Part shown: in pieces, positions 1 to 5,499 of the stretch
How the letters are laid out: each line of letters opens with the position of its first letter
Position numbering within the stretch: position 1 is the first letter of the stretch
Source of the DNA: Pseudomonadota bacterium
GTDB lineage: Bacteria > Desulfobacterota > Desulfovibrionia > Desulfovibrionales > Desulfovibrionaceae
Direction of reading: 5' to 3'
Length of the DNA: 5,557 nucleotides
Assembly: GCA_023426275.1 (NCBI GenBank)
Contig: JAFABC010000130.1
Location: forward strand, 1 to 5,557
Notes under the pieces: generated by a model
The model's database searches: none
What the model was told of the DNA's origin: nothing
What the model saw: the letters and a program-made list of their open reading frames with translations, nothing else
Position numbers and translations under genes: made by a program

Positions 1-453
1 GGCCGGGGCCGGTTCGGGCAGCGGCGGAGTGCCCGGGGCGGGCGCGGCCTTGGGGCCGTCGCCCGGCGTCGCCTTGGCCGGCGCGGCCGTGGGCACGGGC
101 ACCGGGTCCAGGGGGATGATGGATTCCGTGGGCGGCTCGTAGCGCTGTTCCAGCTTGGGCCCGGCCGCCTTTTGGGTGGCGACCGGCTTGGGCGCGGCCG
201 GACGCGCGTGGCGGACCGGACGTTTGCGCGCTTTTTTGGCGCGCCGGCGCTTGTGCGGCGCGGGCTTCGGCACAAAGGGCGTGGGCGGCGTGTTGGGCGT
301 TGGCGGGGCATGGATGTCGCGGATGGGCATCTGCGTCGGGATGGGGGCCGGAAAGCCGGCCTCGGCCGTCCCGCGGACCGGCGGGAGGGTGATGTCCGTG
401 GCCGCCAGGGCCGCCGCCAGGGCGCAGCAACAAAGGGTATGCCTGAACTTCAT
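1..453 (-). CDS. Exported proline-rich protein with basic patch (partial, C-terminus outside window)
   Basis: An open frame of 151 codons runs on the minus strand from ATG at 453-451 to the left edge with no stop, so the C-terminus is missing. The start is supported by a GGGAG element (462-466, minus) 8 nt upstream. The first ~32 residues look like a signal peptide: MKFRH, then a short hydrophobic CCCALAAALAA stretch, with possible cleavage after A18 or after the AEA ending at A32. The rest is low complexity: about 36 of 151 residues are proline, many in PT, PAP and PVP runs, and residues 67-84 carry 11 Lys/Arg (HKRRRAKKARKR and onward). I recognise no domain. The composition suggests an extended periplasmic or wall-associated linker preceding a domain beyond the window. 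It is divergent from the desulfoferrodoxin gene. The coding call is solid because of the start, signal peptide and long stop-free frame; function is unknown. Confidence 0.72.
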   Translation of the reverse strand, partial: MKFRHTLCCCALAAALAATDITLPPVRGTAEAGFPAPIPTQMPIRDIHAPPTPNTPPTPFVPKPAPHKRRRAKKARKRPVRHARPAAPKPVATQKAAGPKLEQRYEPPTESIIPLDPVPVPTAAPAKATPGDGPKAAPAPGTPPLPEPAPA

Positions 454-466
454 GCGCGTCGCTCCC

Positions 467-482
467 GGGGCCGTCTGGCCCC
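467..482. other. Small hairpin in the 5' leader of the minus-strand gene
   Basis: GGGGCC (467-472) and GGCCCC (477-482) form a perfect 6-bp stem with a 4-nt loop. In the minus-strand transcript it lies immediately upstream of the GGGAG ribosome-binding element. It might affect translation or mRNA stability, but such short GC stems arise easily in this base composition. Confidence 0.3.
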
Positions 483-484
483 TT

Positions 485-514
485 GCCGGAATCATCGGTC
501 GAAACGCCGGAATC
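485..514. promoter_or_regulatory. Direct repeat GCCGGAATC x2, candidate regulator site
   Basis: The 9-mer GCCGGAATC occurs at 485-493 and again at 506-514, starting exactly 21 bp apart, which is two turns of B-DNA. It sits between two divergent genes and about 40-65 bp upstream of the candidate -35 of the desulfoferrodoxin promoter, a position typical for an activator. No regulator family is recognised from the motif. Seen directly: the repeat and its spacing. Inferred: binding by a dimeric regulator. Confidence 0.3.
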
Positions 515-551
515 TTTACGGCGACTTTTCATGCGTGCGCGCCGGCGGGGG

Positions 552-580
552 TTGCACAAACCCCCGAGAAGTGTTTTATG
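552..580 (+). promoter_or_regulatory. Candidate sigma-70 promoter for dfx-ferritin, with overlapping inverted repeat
   Basis: TTGCAC (552-557) matches the -35 consensus in 5 of 6 positions and is followed 17 bp later by TTTATG (575-580), inside the most AT-rich stretch of the intergenic region; TATGAA at 577-582 is an alternative -10. An inverted repeat GGGGGTT (547-553) / AACCCCC (559-565) with a 5-nt loop covers the -35 element and could be an operator. The rest of the 217-nt gap has no coding potential that I can support; a 10-bp palindrome CGTCCGGACG lies at 621-630 in the leader. Confidence 0.42.
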
Positions 581-657
581 AAAATACAAGGTGTTGCTCG
601 TTCCGCGTCCCGGCCCTCCCCGTCCGGACGCGTTCCCTATCGATCTTCGGGGAGTAC

Positions 658-663
658 AAGGAG
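658..663 (+). promoter_or_regulatory. Ribosome-binding site of desulfoferrodoxin
   Basis: AAGGAG lies 7 nt before the ATG at 671. It settles the start, because the same frame is open further upstream and contains an ATG at 578 that would add 31 residues unlike any desulfoferrodoxin N-terminus. Confidence 0.8.
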
Positions 664-670
664 TTACAAT

Positions 671-1048
671 ATGGCCAAGCAACTGGAAATTTACAAGTGC
701 GAAGTGTGCGGCAATATCGTCGAAGTCCTGCATGGCGGGGCCGGGGATCTGGTCTGCTGCGGCCAACCCATGGTGCTCATGACCGAAAACACCACGGACG
801 CGGCCAAGGAAAAACACGTCCCGGTCATCGAGAAAACCGCTGACGGCTATCTGGTCAAAGTCGGCTCGGTGGCGCATCCCATGGAGGAGAAGCACTACAT
901 CGAGTGGATCGAGCTGATCGCCGACGGCAAGGCCTACCGCCAGTTCCTCAAACCCGGCGAGAAGCCCGAAGCCACCTTCTGCATCAAGGCCGACAAGGTC
1001 TCCGCCCGTGAATACTGCAACATCCACGGTCTGTGGAAAAAGGATTAA
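671..1048 (+). CDS. dfx: Desulfoferrodoxin (two-iron superoxide reductase)
   Basis: This 125-residue cytoplasmic protein reduces superoxide to hydrogen peroxide without releasing oxygen, using electrons usually delivered by rubredoxin. Two domains are visible. Residues 1-37 are a desulforedoxin-like domain with the Fe(SCys)4 ligands C10, C13, C29 and C30. Residues ~40-125 are the neelaredoxin-like catalytic domain, with iron ligands H49, H69, H75, H119 and C116, and the E47-K48 pair just before the first histidine (motif EKHVP) that helps guide and protonate superoxide. Length and all ligands match the classical Desulfovibrio enzyme, so it should be active. The start at 671 follows a good AAGGAG. 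The ferritin gene begins 2 nt after the stop, so the two are almost certainly cotranscribed. No rubredoxin gene is adjacent, although one often is next to this gene in Desulfovibrio. Confidence 0.97.
   Translation: MAKQLEIYKCEVCGNIVEVLHGGAGDLVCCGQPMVLMTENTTDAAKEKHVPVIEKTADGYLVKVGSVAHPMEEKHYIEWIELIADGKAYRQFLKPGEKPEATFCIKADKVSAREYCNIHGLWKKD
1040..1044 (+). promoter_or_regulatory. Ribosome-binding site of ferritin, inside the end of dfx
   Basis: AAGGA lies in the last codons of desulfoferrodoxin, 6 nt before ATG 1051. It supports that start over an in-frame GTG at 1033, which would add six residues absent from typical ferritins and would have no ribosome-binding site of its own. Confidence 0.7.
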
Positions 1049-1050
1049 GC

Positions 1051-1563
1051 ATGCTGTCCAAAACCATGGAAAAGGCGCTCAACGATCAGGTGCATTGGGA
1101 GTTGTATTCCGCCTATCTGTACGTCTCCATGGCCACGTATTTCGAGGATAAAGGGCTCATGGGCTTTGCCAACTGGATGCACGTGCAGGACCAGGAAGAG
1201 AAGTTCCACGCCCAGAAGTTCTACGACTACATCGTGGAGCGCGGCGGCCGCGTGATCCTGCAGGCCATTGACGCCCCGCCCCACGACTGGTCTTCGGCCC
1301 TGGCCGTCTTCGAGGAGTCGCTGGCCCACGAGGAAGGGGTCACGGCCCGCATCTATAAACTGATGGATCTGGCGCTCGAGGAAAAAGACCACGGCACGGC
1401 CTCGTTCCTCAAATGGTTCATCGACGAGCAGGTCGAGGAAGAGGCCAACGTGGCCGACGTCATCGCCAAGCTCAAGCTCGTGGACCAGACGCCCGGCGGG
1501 GCCTTCATGCTCGACAAGGACCTGGCCACCCGGGTGTACACGCCGCCGACCACCGCCGCCTAG
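1051..1563 (+). CDS. ftn: Ferritin (non-heme, FtnA type)
   Basis: A 170-residue bacterial ferritin that should assemble into a 24-subunit cage, oxidise Fe(II) and store it as a ferric mineral. With the start at 1051 the numbering coincides with the E. coli FtnA scheme: ferroxidase residues E17, E50, H53, E94, Q127 and E130 are all present, with third-site candidates E49, E126 and E129, and the conserved Y24 and W122. The N-terminus MLSKTMEKALNDQ is typical for the family. No heme-binding methionine is recognised at the bacterioferritin position, so a plain ferritin fits better than bacterioferritin. The four-helix core occupies about residues 5-145, with a fifth C-terminal helix and a short Pro/Thr/Ala tail. 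It is coupled to desulfoferrodoxin (2-nt gap), which makes sense functionally: superoxide reductase yields peroxide, and ferritin lowers the Fe(II) that would react with it. Confidence 0.96.
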   Translation: MLSKTMEKALNDQVHWELYSAYLYVSMATYFEDKGLMGFANWMHVQDQEEKFHAQKFYDYIVERGGRVILQAIDAPPHDWSSALAVFEESLAHEEGVTARIYKLMDLALEEKDHGTASFLKWFIDEQVEEEANVADVIAKLKLVDQTPGGAFMLDKDLATRVYTPPTTAA

Positions 1564-1655
1564 CCGACCGCGTCCGTAGGGCGTGAGTCGCGCCGTCGCC
1601 GGCAGGATGACCGCTCCCGGAGTCCGCTTTGGGCTTTGGGACGCGGTTCCGGTTT

Positions 1656-1671
1656 CGCGGGCAAGCCCGCG
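1656..1671 (+). other. GC hairpin in the leader upstream of the korA terminator
   Basis: CGCGGGC (1656-1662) and GCCCGCG (1665-1671) are perfect complements separated by AA, giving an effective 4-nt loop after opening the terminal pair. There is no T-tract, so it is not itself a terminator. The 7-mer GCCCGCG recurs at 1687-1693 inside the following terminator, so CGCGGGC has two possible partners. The stretch from the ferritin stop to here (1564-1655) shows nothing else I can support. Confidence 0.45.
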
Positions 1672-1681
1672 GGGTCAATCC

Positions 1682-1716
1682 AGGCCGCCCGCGCCCGTCG
1701 TGGGCGGCCTTTTTTT
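1682..1716 (+). terminator. Strong intrinsic terminator just upstream of korA
   Basis: AGGCCGCCC (1682-1690) pairs perfectly with GGGCGGCCT (1702-1710), a 9-bp stem with an 11-nt loop, followed at once by a run of seven T (1710-1716, the first T being in the stem). It lies 119 nt after the ferritin stop and ends only 20 nt before the korA ATG, 5 nt before its ribosome-binding site. It can end the dfx-ferritin transcript, but its position also makes it a candidate attenuator of korAB. Confidence 0.85.
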
Positions 1717-1736
1717 GCCAAAGGGAGCCGTATCGC

Positions 1737-3416
1737 ATGGGAGCGAAAGCAACCAACATCGTTATCGGCGGCGAAGCCGGCCAGGGACTGGTCACCGTGG
1801 GGGAATTCCTTTCCCGCGCCCTGGTCCGGGCCGGCTACGCCATCGTCGTCAGCCAGGATTACCTGTCCCGGGTCCGGGGCGGACACAACACCTTCGCCAT
1901 CCGGGTCGATGCCGAGGCGGTCCTTGCCCCGACCGAGGGTATCGACCTGCTCGTGGCCCTGTCCGCCGAAACCCTGGGCCTACTGCGCGGGCGGCTCACC
2001 GAACGGGCGCTGGTGCTGGCCGATGCCGCCCACGGGCTGGACGGGCAGGCCGGGCTGGCCATCCCCTACAAGGACCTGTGTCCCAAGCCGCTTTATGAAA
2101 ACATGGCCGCCCTGGGCGTACTGGGCAGCCTGCTGTGCCTCGACCCGGCCTGGATCACGGGGCTTATCCGCGAAAAGTTCGGCAAAAAGGGCGAGGCGGT
2201 CGTGGCCGCCAACTTCGAGGTCTTCACCAAGGCCATGGAGTGGACCGCCGCCCAGAAGGCGCCTTTTTCCTGTCTGGCTCCGGCCACGGACCGGGGCGGG
2301 CGCATCATGCTCAACGGCAACGAGGCCATCGCGCTTGGCGGACTGGCCGCCGGCGTCAATTTCTGCTCGTTTTACCCCATGACTCCGGGCACCTCGGTTA
2401 TGCAGACCTGCGTCAACCACGCCGACCGCCTGGGCGTGGTCTGCGAGCAGGCCGAGGACGAGATCGCCGCCCTGGGCATGGCGCTTGGCGCGTCCTATGC
2501 CGGAGCCCGGCCCATGGTCTCCACCTCGGGCGGCGGCTTTGCCCTGATGGTCGAGGGGGTCAGCCTCGCCGGCATGATCGAAACCCCGGTCACGGTGGTG
2601 GTGGCCCAGCGTCCCGGCCCGGCCACCGGGCTGCCCACCCGCACCGAGCAGGGCGACCTCGATCTGGTGCTCCACGCCGGCCACGGCGAGTTTCCCCGGG
2701 CCGTGTTCGCCCCCGGCACCGTGGAACAATGCTTTCATCTGGCCCACAAGGCCGTGGACACGGCCGAACGCTTCCAGTCCCCGGTCTTCGTGCTGACCGA
2801 CCAGTTTTTCGCCGACAGCTACCGCGACGTGGCTCCCTTCGACCTGGACGCCCTGCCGTCCGTGGCCCGGCCGCTGACCTCGGTTCCCGATCCCGCCGCC
2901 TACGAGCGCTACGCCGTGACCGATTCCGGCGTGTCGCCGCGCCTGCTGCCCGGTTTCACCGAGGCCACCGTGGTGCTCGACAGCGACGAGCACACCCCGG
3001 ACGGGCACATCACCGAGGATCTCGGCGTGCGCGTGACCATGCAGGACAAGCGGATGCGCAAGCTGGCCGGACTGGTCGGGGCCGCCGTGCCGCCGGACCT
3101 GTACGGCGAGGCCGCCGGCGCCACCGTGCTGGCCTGCTGGGGCTCGACCCTGGGCGCGGCCCTGGAAGCGGCCGAACAGCTCGGCCAAAAGGGCGAAAAG
3201 GCGGCGGTGCTGCACTTTTCCCAGGTCTGGCCGCTTGTGCCGGAGACCTTTGTGCCGCTCCTGGAAAAGGCCGCCCGGACCGTCATGGTGGAAGGCAATT
3301 TCGTCGGCCAGCTGGCCCGGCTCATCCGCCGCGAAACAGGCGTCGTCTTCGACGCGCTGGTGACGCGCTATGACGGACTGCCGTTCACGGCCGCGTACAT
3401 TCTCGAAAGGCTGTAG
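1737..3416 (+). CDS. korA: 2-oxoacid:ferredoxin oxidoreductase, fused gamma-alpha subunit
   Basis: This 559-residue subunit, with KorB, oxidatively decarboxylates a 2-oxoacid to its acyl-CoA while reducing ferredoxin. Residues 1-~185 are the gamma domain, with GGEAGQG at 11-17 and SRVRGGHNT at 44-52. From ~195 comes the alpha pyrimidine-binding domain: YPMTPGT at 213-219 corresponds to the YPITPSS motif of the family, and RPGPATGLPTRTEQ starting at R292 matches the conserved RxGPSTGxPT segment that helps bind the carboxylate and CoA. A transketolase-C-like domain II fills the C-terminus. The gamma-alpha fusion is typical of two-subunit enzymes. ATG 1737 follows AGGGAG (1722-1727) and puts the gamma motif at the usual distance from the N-terminus; the upstream open extension is rejected. 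The substrate (2-oxoglutarate, a branched-chain or an aryl 2-oxoacid) cannot be read from the sequence; the symbol names the family rather than proven 2-oxoglutarate use. Confidence 0.93.
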   Translation: MGAKATNIVIGGEAGQGLVTVGEFLSRALVRAGYAIVVSQDYLSRVRGGHNTFAIRVDAEAVLAPTEGIDLLVALSAETLGLLRGRLTERALVLADAAHGLDGQAGLAIPYKDLCPKPLYENMAALGVLGSLLCLDPAWITGLIREKFGKKGEAVVAANFEVFTKAMEWTAAQKAPFSCLAPATDRGGRIMLNGNEAIALGGLAAGVNFCSFYPMTPGTSVMQTCVNHADRLGVVCEQAEDEIAALGMALGASYAGARPMVSTSGGGFALMVEGVSLAGMIETPVTVVVAQRPGPATGLPTRTEQGDLDLVLHAGHGEFPRAVFAPGTVEQCFHLAHKAVDTAERFQSPVFVLTDQFFADSYRDVAPFDLDALPSVARPLTSVPDPAAYERYAVTDSGVSPRLLPGFTEATVVLDSDEHTPDGHITEDLGVRVTMQDKRMRKLAGLVGAAVPPDLYGEAAGATVLACWGSTLGAALEAAEQLGQKGEKAAVLHFSQVWPLVPETFVPLLEKAARTVMVEGNFVGQLARLIRRETGVVFDALVTRYDGLPFTAAYILERL

Positions 3417-3420
3417 GAGG
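3415..3420 (+). promoter_or_regulatory. korB ribosome-binding site built into the korA stop
   Basis: AGGAGG starts inside the korA TAG stop (3414-3416) and lies 5 nt before the korB ATG. This arrangement favours translational coupling and matched synthesis of the two subunits. Confidence 0.8.
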
Positions 3421-3425
3421 ACGCC

Positions 3426-4265
3426 ATGGTAACCGCGCAAGACTATGGGGAATTCGAAACCGCCTGGTGTCCCGGCTGCGGCAACTTCTCCATCCGCAAG
3501 GCCGTGGTCAAGGCGCTCGTGGCGCTTGGCCTGCCGCCGCACAAGGCGGTTTTTTCCACGGGCATCGGCCAGGCGGCCAAGGCCCCGCACTATATCCGGG
3601 TCAACACCTTCAACGGCCTGCACGGCCGGTCGCTGCCGGCGGCCACGGGCATCCGGCTGGCCAACCCGGACCTGACCGTGTTCGCCGAATCCGGCGACGG
3701 CTGTTCCTACGGCGAGGGCGGCAACCACTTTCTGGCCGCGCTGCGCCGCAACATCGACATCACCTACATCGTTCACGACAACCAGATTTACGGTCTGACC
3801 AAGGGACAGGCCAGCCCGACCACGCCGCAGGGCCAGAAGACCAAGACCCAGCCCCACGGCGCGCCCTCGGCGGCCTTCAATCCCGTGGCCGTGGCCGTGA
3901 CCATGGGCGCGGGCTTCGTGGCCCGGGGCTTTGCCGGCGAGATCGACCATCTGGCCGGGCTCATCGCGGCCGGGGCGCGGCATCGGGGTTTTTCCCTGAT
4001 CGACGTGCTCCAACCCTGCGTCTCCTTCAACAAGGTCAACACCTACGCCTGGTACAAAGAGCGCTGCTACCTGCTCGGCGACGACTACGACCCCACGGAC
4101 CTCCAGGCCGCCACGGAGCGGTCCCGGGAATTCGGCGACCGGATTCCCCTGGGCGTCATCTGGAAAAGCGACCGCCCGGCCTTTCCGGTGGAGCCGGACG
4201 CGCCGCTGGCCACCAGGGAGCCGGATATGGGCGTGTTGCGGGAGATCCTGGCGGAGTACGCGTAA
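3426..4265 (+). CDS. korB: 2-oxoacid:ferredoxin oxidoreductase, beta subunit (ThDP, Fe-S)
   Basis: This 279-residue subunit binds thiamine diphosphate and a [4Fe-4S] cluster and completes the enzyme with KorA. WCPGCGN gives cluster ligands C15 and C18, and QPCVSFN gives C198. The ThDP/Mg motif runs from GDG (90-92) to N119 in HDNQIYGLTKGQ, followed by the typical SPTTP and KTKTQPHG segments. FNGLHGRSLPAATGIRLANP (62-81) is a strong family signature. Two departures from the archaeal archetype are visible: the usual third cluster cysteine in GIGCS is Q49 here (GIGQAAK), and C93 directly follows GDG. I recall GIGQAAK from other bacterial members, so this is probably a subfamily trait, not a broken enzyme. 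No delta (ferredoxin-like) subunit gene is adjacent, so a separate soluble ferredoxin is the likely acceptor. Confidence 0.95.
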   Translation: MVTAQDYGEFETAWCPGCGNFSIRKAVVKALVALGLPPHKAVFSTGIGQAAKAPHYIRVNTFNGLHGRSLPAATGIRLANPDLTVFAESGDGCSYGEGGNHFLAALRRNIDITYIVHDNQIYGLTKGQASPTTPQGQKTKTQPHGAPSAAFNPVAVAVTMGAGFVARGFAGEIDHLAGLIAAGARHRGFSLIDVLQPCVSFNKVNTYAWYKERCYLLGDDYDPTDLQAATERSREFGDRIPLGVIWKSDRPAFPVEPDAPLATREPDMGVLREILAEYA

Positions 4266-4326
4266 GAGGGCAGGGGGAAAACTCCGGCGACCGGGAGGGG
4301 CTTCCCCCCTCCCGGATCACCCTCTT
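4264..4326 (+). other. Two-tier hairpin region after korB
   Basis: An outer complement AAGAGGG (4264-4270, overlapping the korB TAA) / CCCTCTT (4320-4326) encloses an inner 10-bp stem CCGGGAGGGG (4291-4300) / CCCCTCCCGG (4306-4315). No T-tract follows. The structure could slow polymerase, shield the korAB mRNA 3' end, or separate korAB from the next gene's expression. Confidence 0.5.
4282..4316 (+). repeat. Intergenic hairpin repeat, copy 1
   Basis: A 35-bp unit, CTCCGGCG-A-CCGGGAGGGG-loop-CCCCCTCCCGGA, that recurs at 5500-5534 with the same length and 31 of 35 identical positions; differences are one A/G and three loop bases. The unit includes a non-palindromic left flank (CTCCGGCG), so it is more than a generic terminator stem. 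It resembles REP-like intergenic hairpins that I recall as numerous in Desulfovibrio-type genomes (memory, not checked). Confidence 0.7.
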
Positions 4327-4356
4327 CGAGGAAGAAGCGGACGGGGAGGTGACGGC

Positions 4357-5133
4357 ATGGAATTCGACCTGAAGTTTTTTTTGAAGGACACCATTCGCAA
4401 GATGGTGGACTTTTCGACCACGGCCCAGAATCGCGGCATTGCCCCGCCGCCGTTGCAAAAGCCCTATGCCCCGGACGCGACGCTCACGCCCCTGCCGGGA
4501 CCTGACTGCGGTTGGCCCGGCATCGCGCCCCGGTCCGTGGCCGAGGCCATTGCCGGCCGCGTCTCCCGGCGCAAATACACCGACGCCGCCCTTGGCCTGG
4601 AAGAACTTGGTTTTCTCCTGTGGGCCACCCAGGGAATGCGACGGATAACCGGCGGGTCGGGCTTTCGCACCGTGCCGTCGGCCGGCTGCCGCCATGCCCT
4701 GGAAACCTATCTGGCCGTCTTTCGCGTCGGCAACCTGCCGTGGGGGCTCTACCGTTATCTGCCCGTGGAGCACGCCCTGGTTCTGGAGGACCGGCCGGAG
4801 GACTTCGAAACGCTGCTGCGCGAGGCCGCCTTTGGCCAGCCTTTCGTGTCGCGCAGCGCGGCCACGTTCATCTGGACGGCCGTGCCGGCCCGGATGGAAT
4901 GGCGTTACGCCGAAGCCTCCTCCAAGGTCATCGCCCTCGATGCCGGGCACGTCTGCCAGAATCTCTATCTGGCCTGCGAGGCCGTGGGCGCGGGAACCTG
5001 CGCCGTGGCCGCCTATGACCAGGAGGCCATGGACGACCTGCTCGGCGTCGACGGGGAAGAGGAATTCACGATCTATCTGGCGCCGGTCGGCAAGATCGGG
5101 TCCGACGCCGGCAACAAAGGAGATGCGTCTTGA
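4357..5133 (+). CDS. SagB/ThcOx-type nitroreductase-family flavin oxidoreductase
   Basis: A 258-residue FMN-dependent oxidoreductase of the nitroreductase superfamily, nearest to the SagB/ThcOx branch. Visible signatures: R68-V-S-R-R-K-Y74, the usual N-terminal phosphate-binding RxSxRxY; LLWATQG (87-93); RTVPSAG (104-110); and DAGHVCQNLYLAC (195-207), with the GhxxQNlyL helix of the family. Residues 1-~60 are an N-terminal extension rich in Pro. There is no signal peptide, so it is cytoplasmic. ATG 4357 follows a near-perfect GGAGGTGA (4345-4352). SagB dehydrogenases oxidise azolines in peptide natural products, but no cyclodehydratase or precursor peptide is nearby, so this is a stand-alone member with unknown substrate, perhaps a quinone-, nitro- or sulfur-directed reductase. 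It overlaps the DsrE-family gene by 4 nt, implying coupled translation and a shared role. Confidence 0.88.
   Translation: MEFDLKFFLKDTIRKMVDFSTTAQNRGIAPPPLQKPYAPDATLTPLPGPDCGWPGIAPRSVAEAIAGRVSRRKYTDAALGLEELGFLLWATQGMRRITGGSGFRTVPSAGCRHALETYLAVFRVGNLPWGLYRYLPVEHALVLEDRPEDFETLLREAAFGQPFVSRSAATFIWTAVPARMEWRYAEASSKVIALDAGHVCQNLYLACEAVGAGTCAVAAYDQEAMDDLLGVDGEEEFTIYLAPVGKIGSDAGNKGDAS
5116..5122 (+). promoter_or_regulatory. Ribosome-binding site fixing a TTG start
   Basis: AAAGGAG lies 7 nt before TTG 5130, inside the end of the flavoenzyme gene. An ATG at 5123 is out of the DsrE frame and abuts the site with no spacer, so TTG is the only sensible start. Confidence 0.75.
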
Positions 5134-5477
5134 AAAAAATCGCCTTGTTCGCCTTTCGCGGCGACATGTCGTGCTTCGTCCATGTGCTGCTCAACGCCAT
5201 CGAATTTCGCGAGAAAGGCTATGAAGTGCAGGTGATCCTGGAAGGGGAGGCCACCAAACTCGTGGTCGGGCTGGCCAAGAAGGACAACCCCATGCACGAG
5301 CTTTTCGAGAAGACCAAAAGCCTGGGGCTGTTCGCCGGGGTCTGCCGGGCCTGCTCGCATCAGCTCGGCAGCCAGGAGGCCGCCGTGGCCGAGGGCTTCA
5401 CCCTGCTCGACGACATGCACGGCCACCCGAGCATGGCCCGGTATACCGACGACGGGTATACCGTCATCGTGCTGTAA
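5130..5477 (+). CDS. DsrE-family protein with CxxC motif
   Basis: A 115-residue soluble protein of the DsrE/TusD-like fold, a family whose better-known members pass persulfide sulfur between proteins. The N-terminus MKKIALFAFRGD starts the first beta strand; EKGYEVQVILEGEAT (residues 28-42) is the typical second strand and loop; C72 and C75 in GVCRACSHQLG take the place where sulfur-carrying family members have their reactive cysteine; DDMHGHPSMARYTDDGY (94-110) and a final hydrophobic strand close the domain. C15 is a further cysteine. The gene starts with TTG, overlapping the preceding TGA as TTGA, so its translation is probably coupled to the flavoenzyme. The paired cysteines suggest persulfide transfer or thiol redox chemistry, but neither is shown. 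It is not part of a dsrEFH cluster here; no DsrF or DsrH is next to it. Confidence 0.87.
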   Translation: MKKIALFAFRGDMSCFVHVLLNAIEFREKGYEVQVILEGEATKLVVGLAKKDNPMHELFEKTKSLGLFAGVCRACSHQLGSQEAAVAEGFTLLDDMHGHPSMARYTDDGYTVIVL

Positions 5478-5499
5478 GGCGGGGAAAGAGAGAGAATGC

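Noticed and set aside
621..630. Perfect palindrome CGTCCGGACG in the dfx leader as an operator
   Set aside because: It is only 10 bp, cannot be extended, and such GC palindromes are common at this base composition; kept as a note within the promoter entry.
578..670. In-frame N-terminal extension of desulfoferrodoxin from ATG 578
   Set aside because: It would add 31 residues with no similarity to the family. ATG 578 overlaps the probable -10 element and has no ribosome-binding site, whereas ATG 671 has AAGGAG at 7 nt and gives the canonical N-terminus.
155..670. Plus-strand open frames covering 155-670
   Set aside because: They are shadows of the minus-strand gene at 1-453 and upstream extension of the desulfoferrodoxin frame. 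Composition is Gly/Arg/Ala-rich and no start has a ribosome-binding site.
1637..1655. Possible sigma-54 promoter (TGGGACG...) upstream of korA
   Set aside because: The GG element is present but no GC dinucleotide with a TTGC context lies at the required 10-bp spacing.
1583..1736. Possible leader peptide or small gene between ferritin and korA
   Set aside because: The GTG at 1583 has no convincing ribosome-binding site, the frame continues far into korA out of register, and there is no run of a single regulatory amino acid as in classical attenuator peptides.
1980..4013. Very long open frame (677 codons) on the minus strand across korA and korB
   Set aside because: It is antisense to two genes with clear family motifs. 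Long antisense frames are expected where third positions are nearly all G or C. Its translation is rich in Gly, His, Arg and Gln with no recognisable domain and no ribosome-binding site.
4357..5133. Part of an azole-peptide (SagB-type) natural product cluster
   Set aside because: Only the dehydrogenase-like protein is present. No cyclodehydratase, precursor peptide or transporter gene is seen between 1 and 5557.
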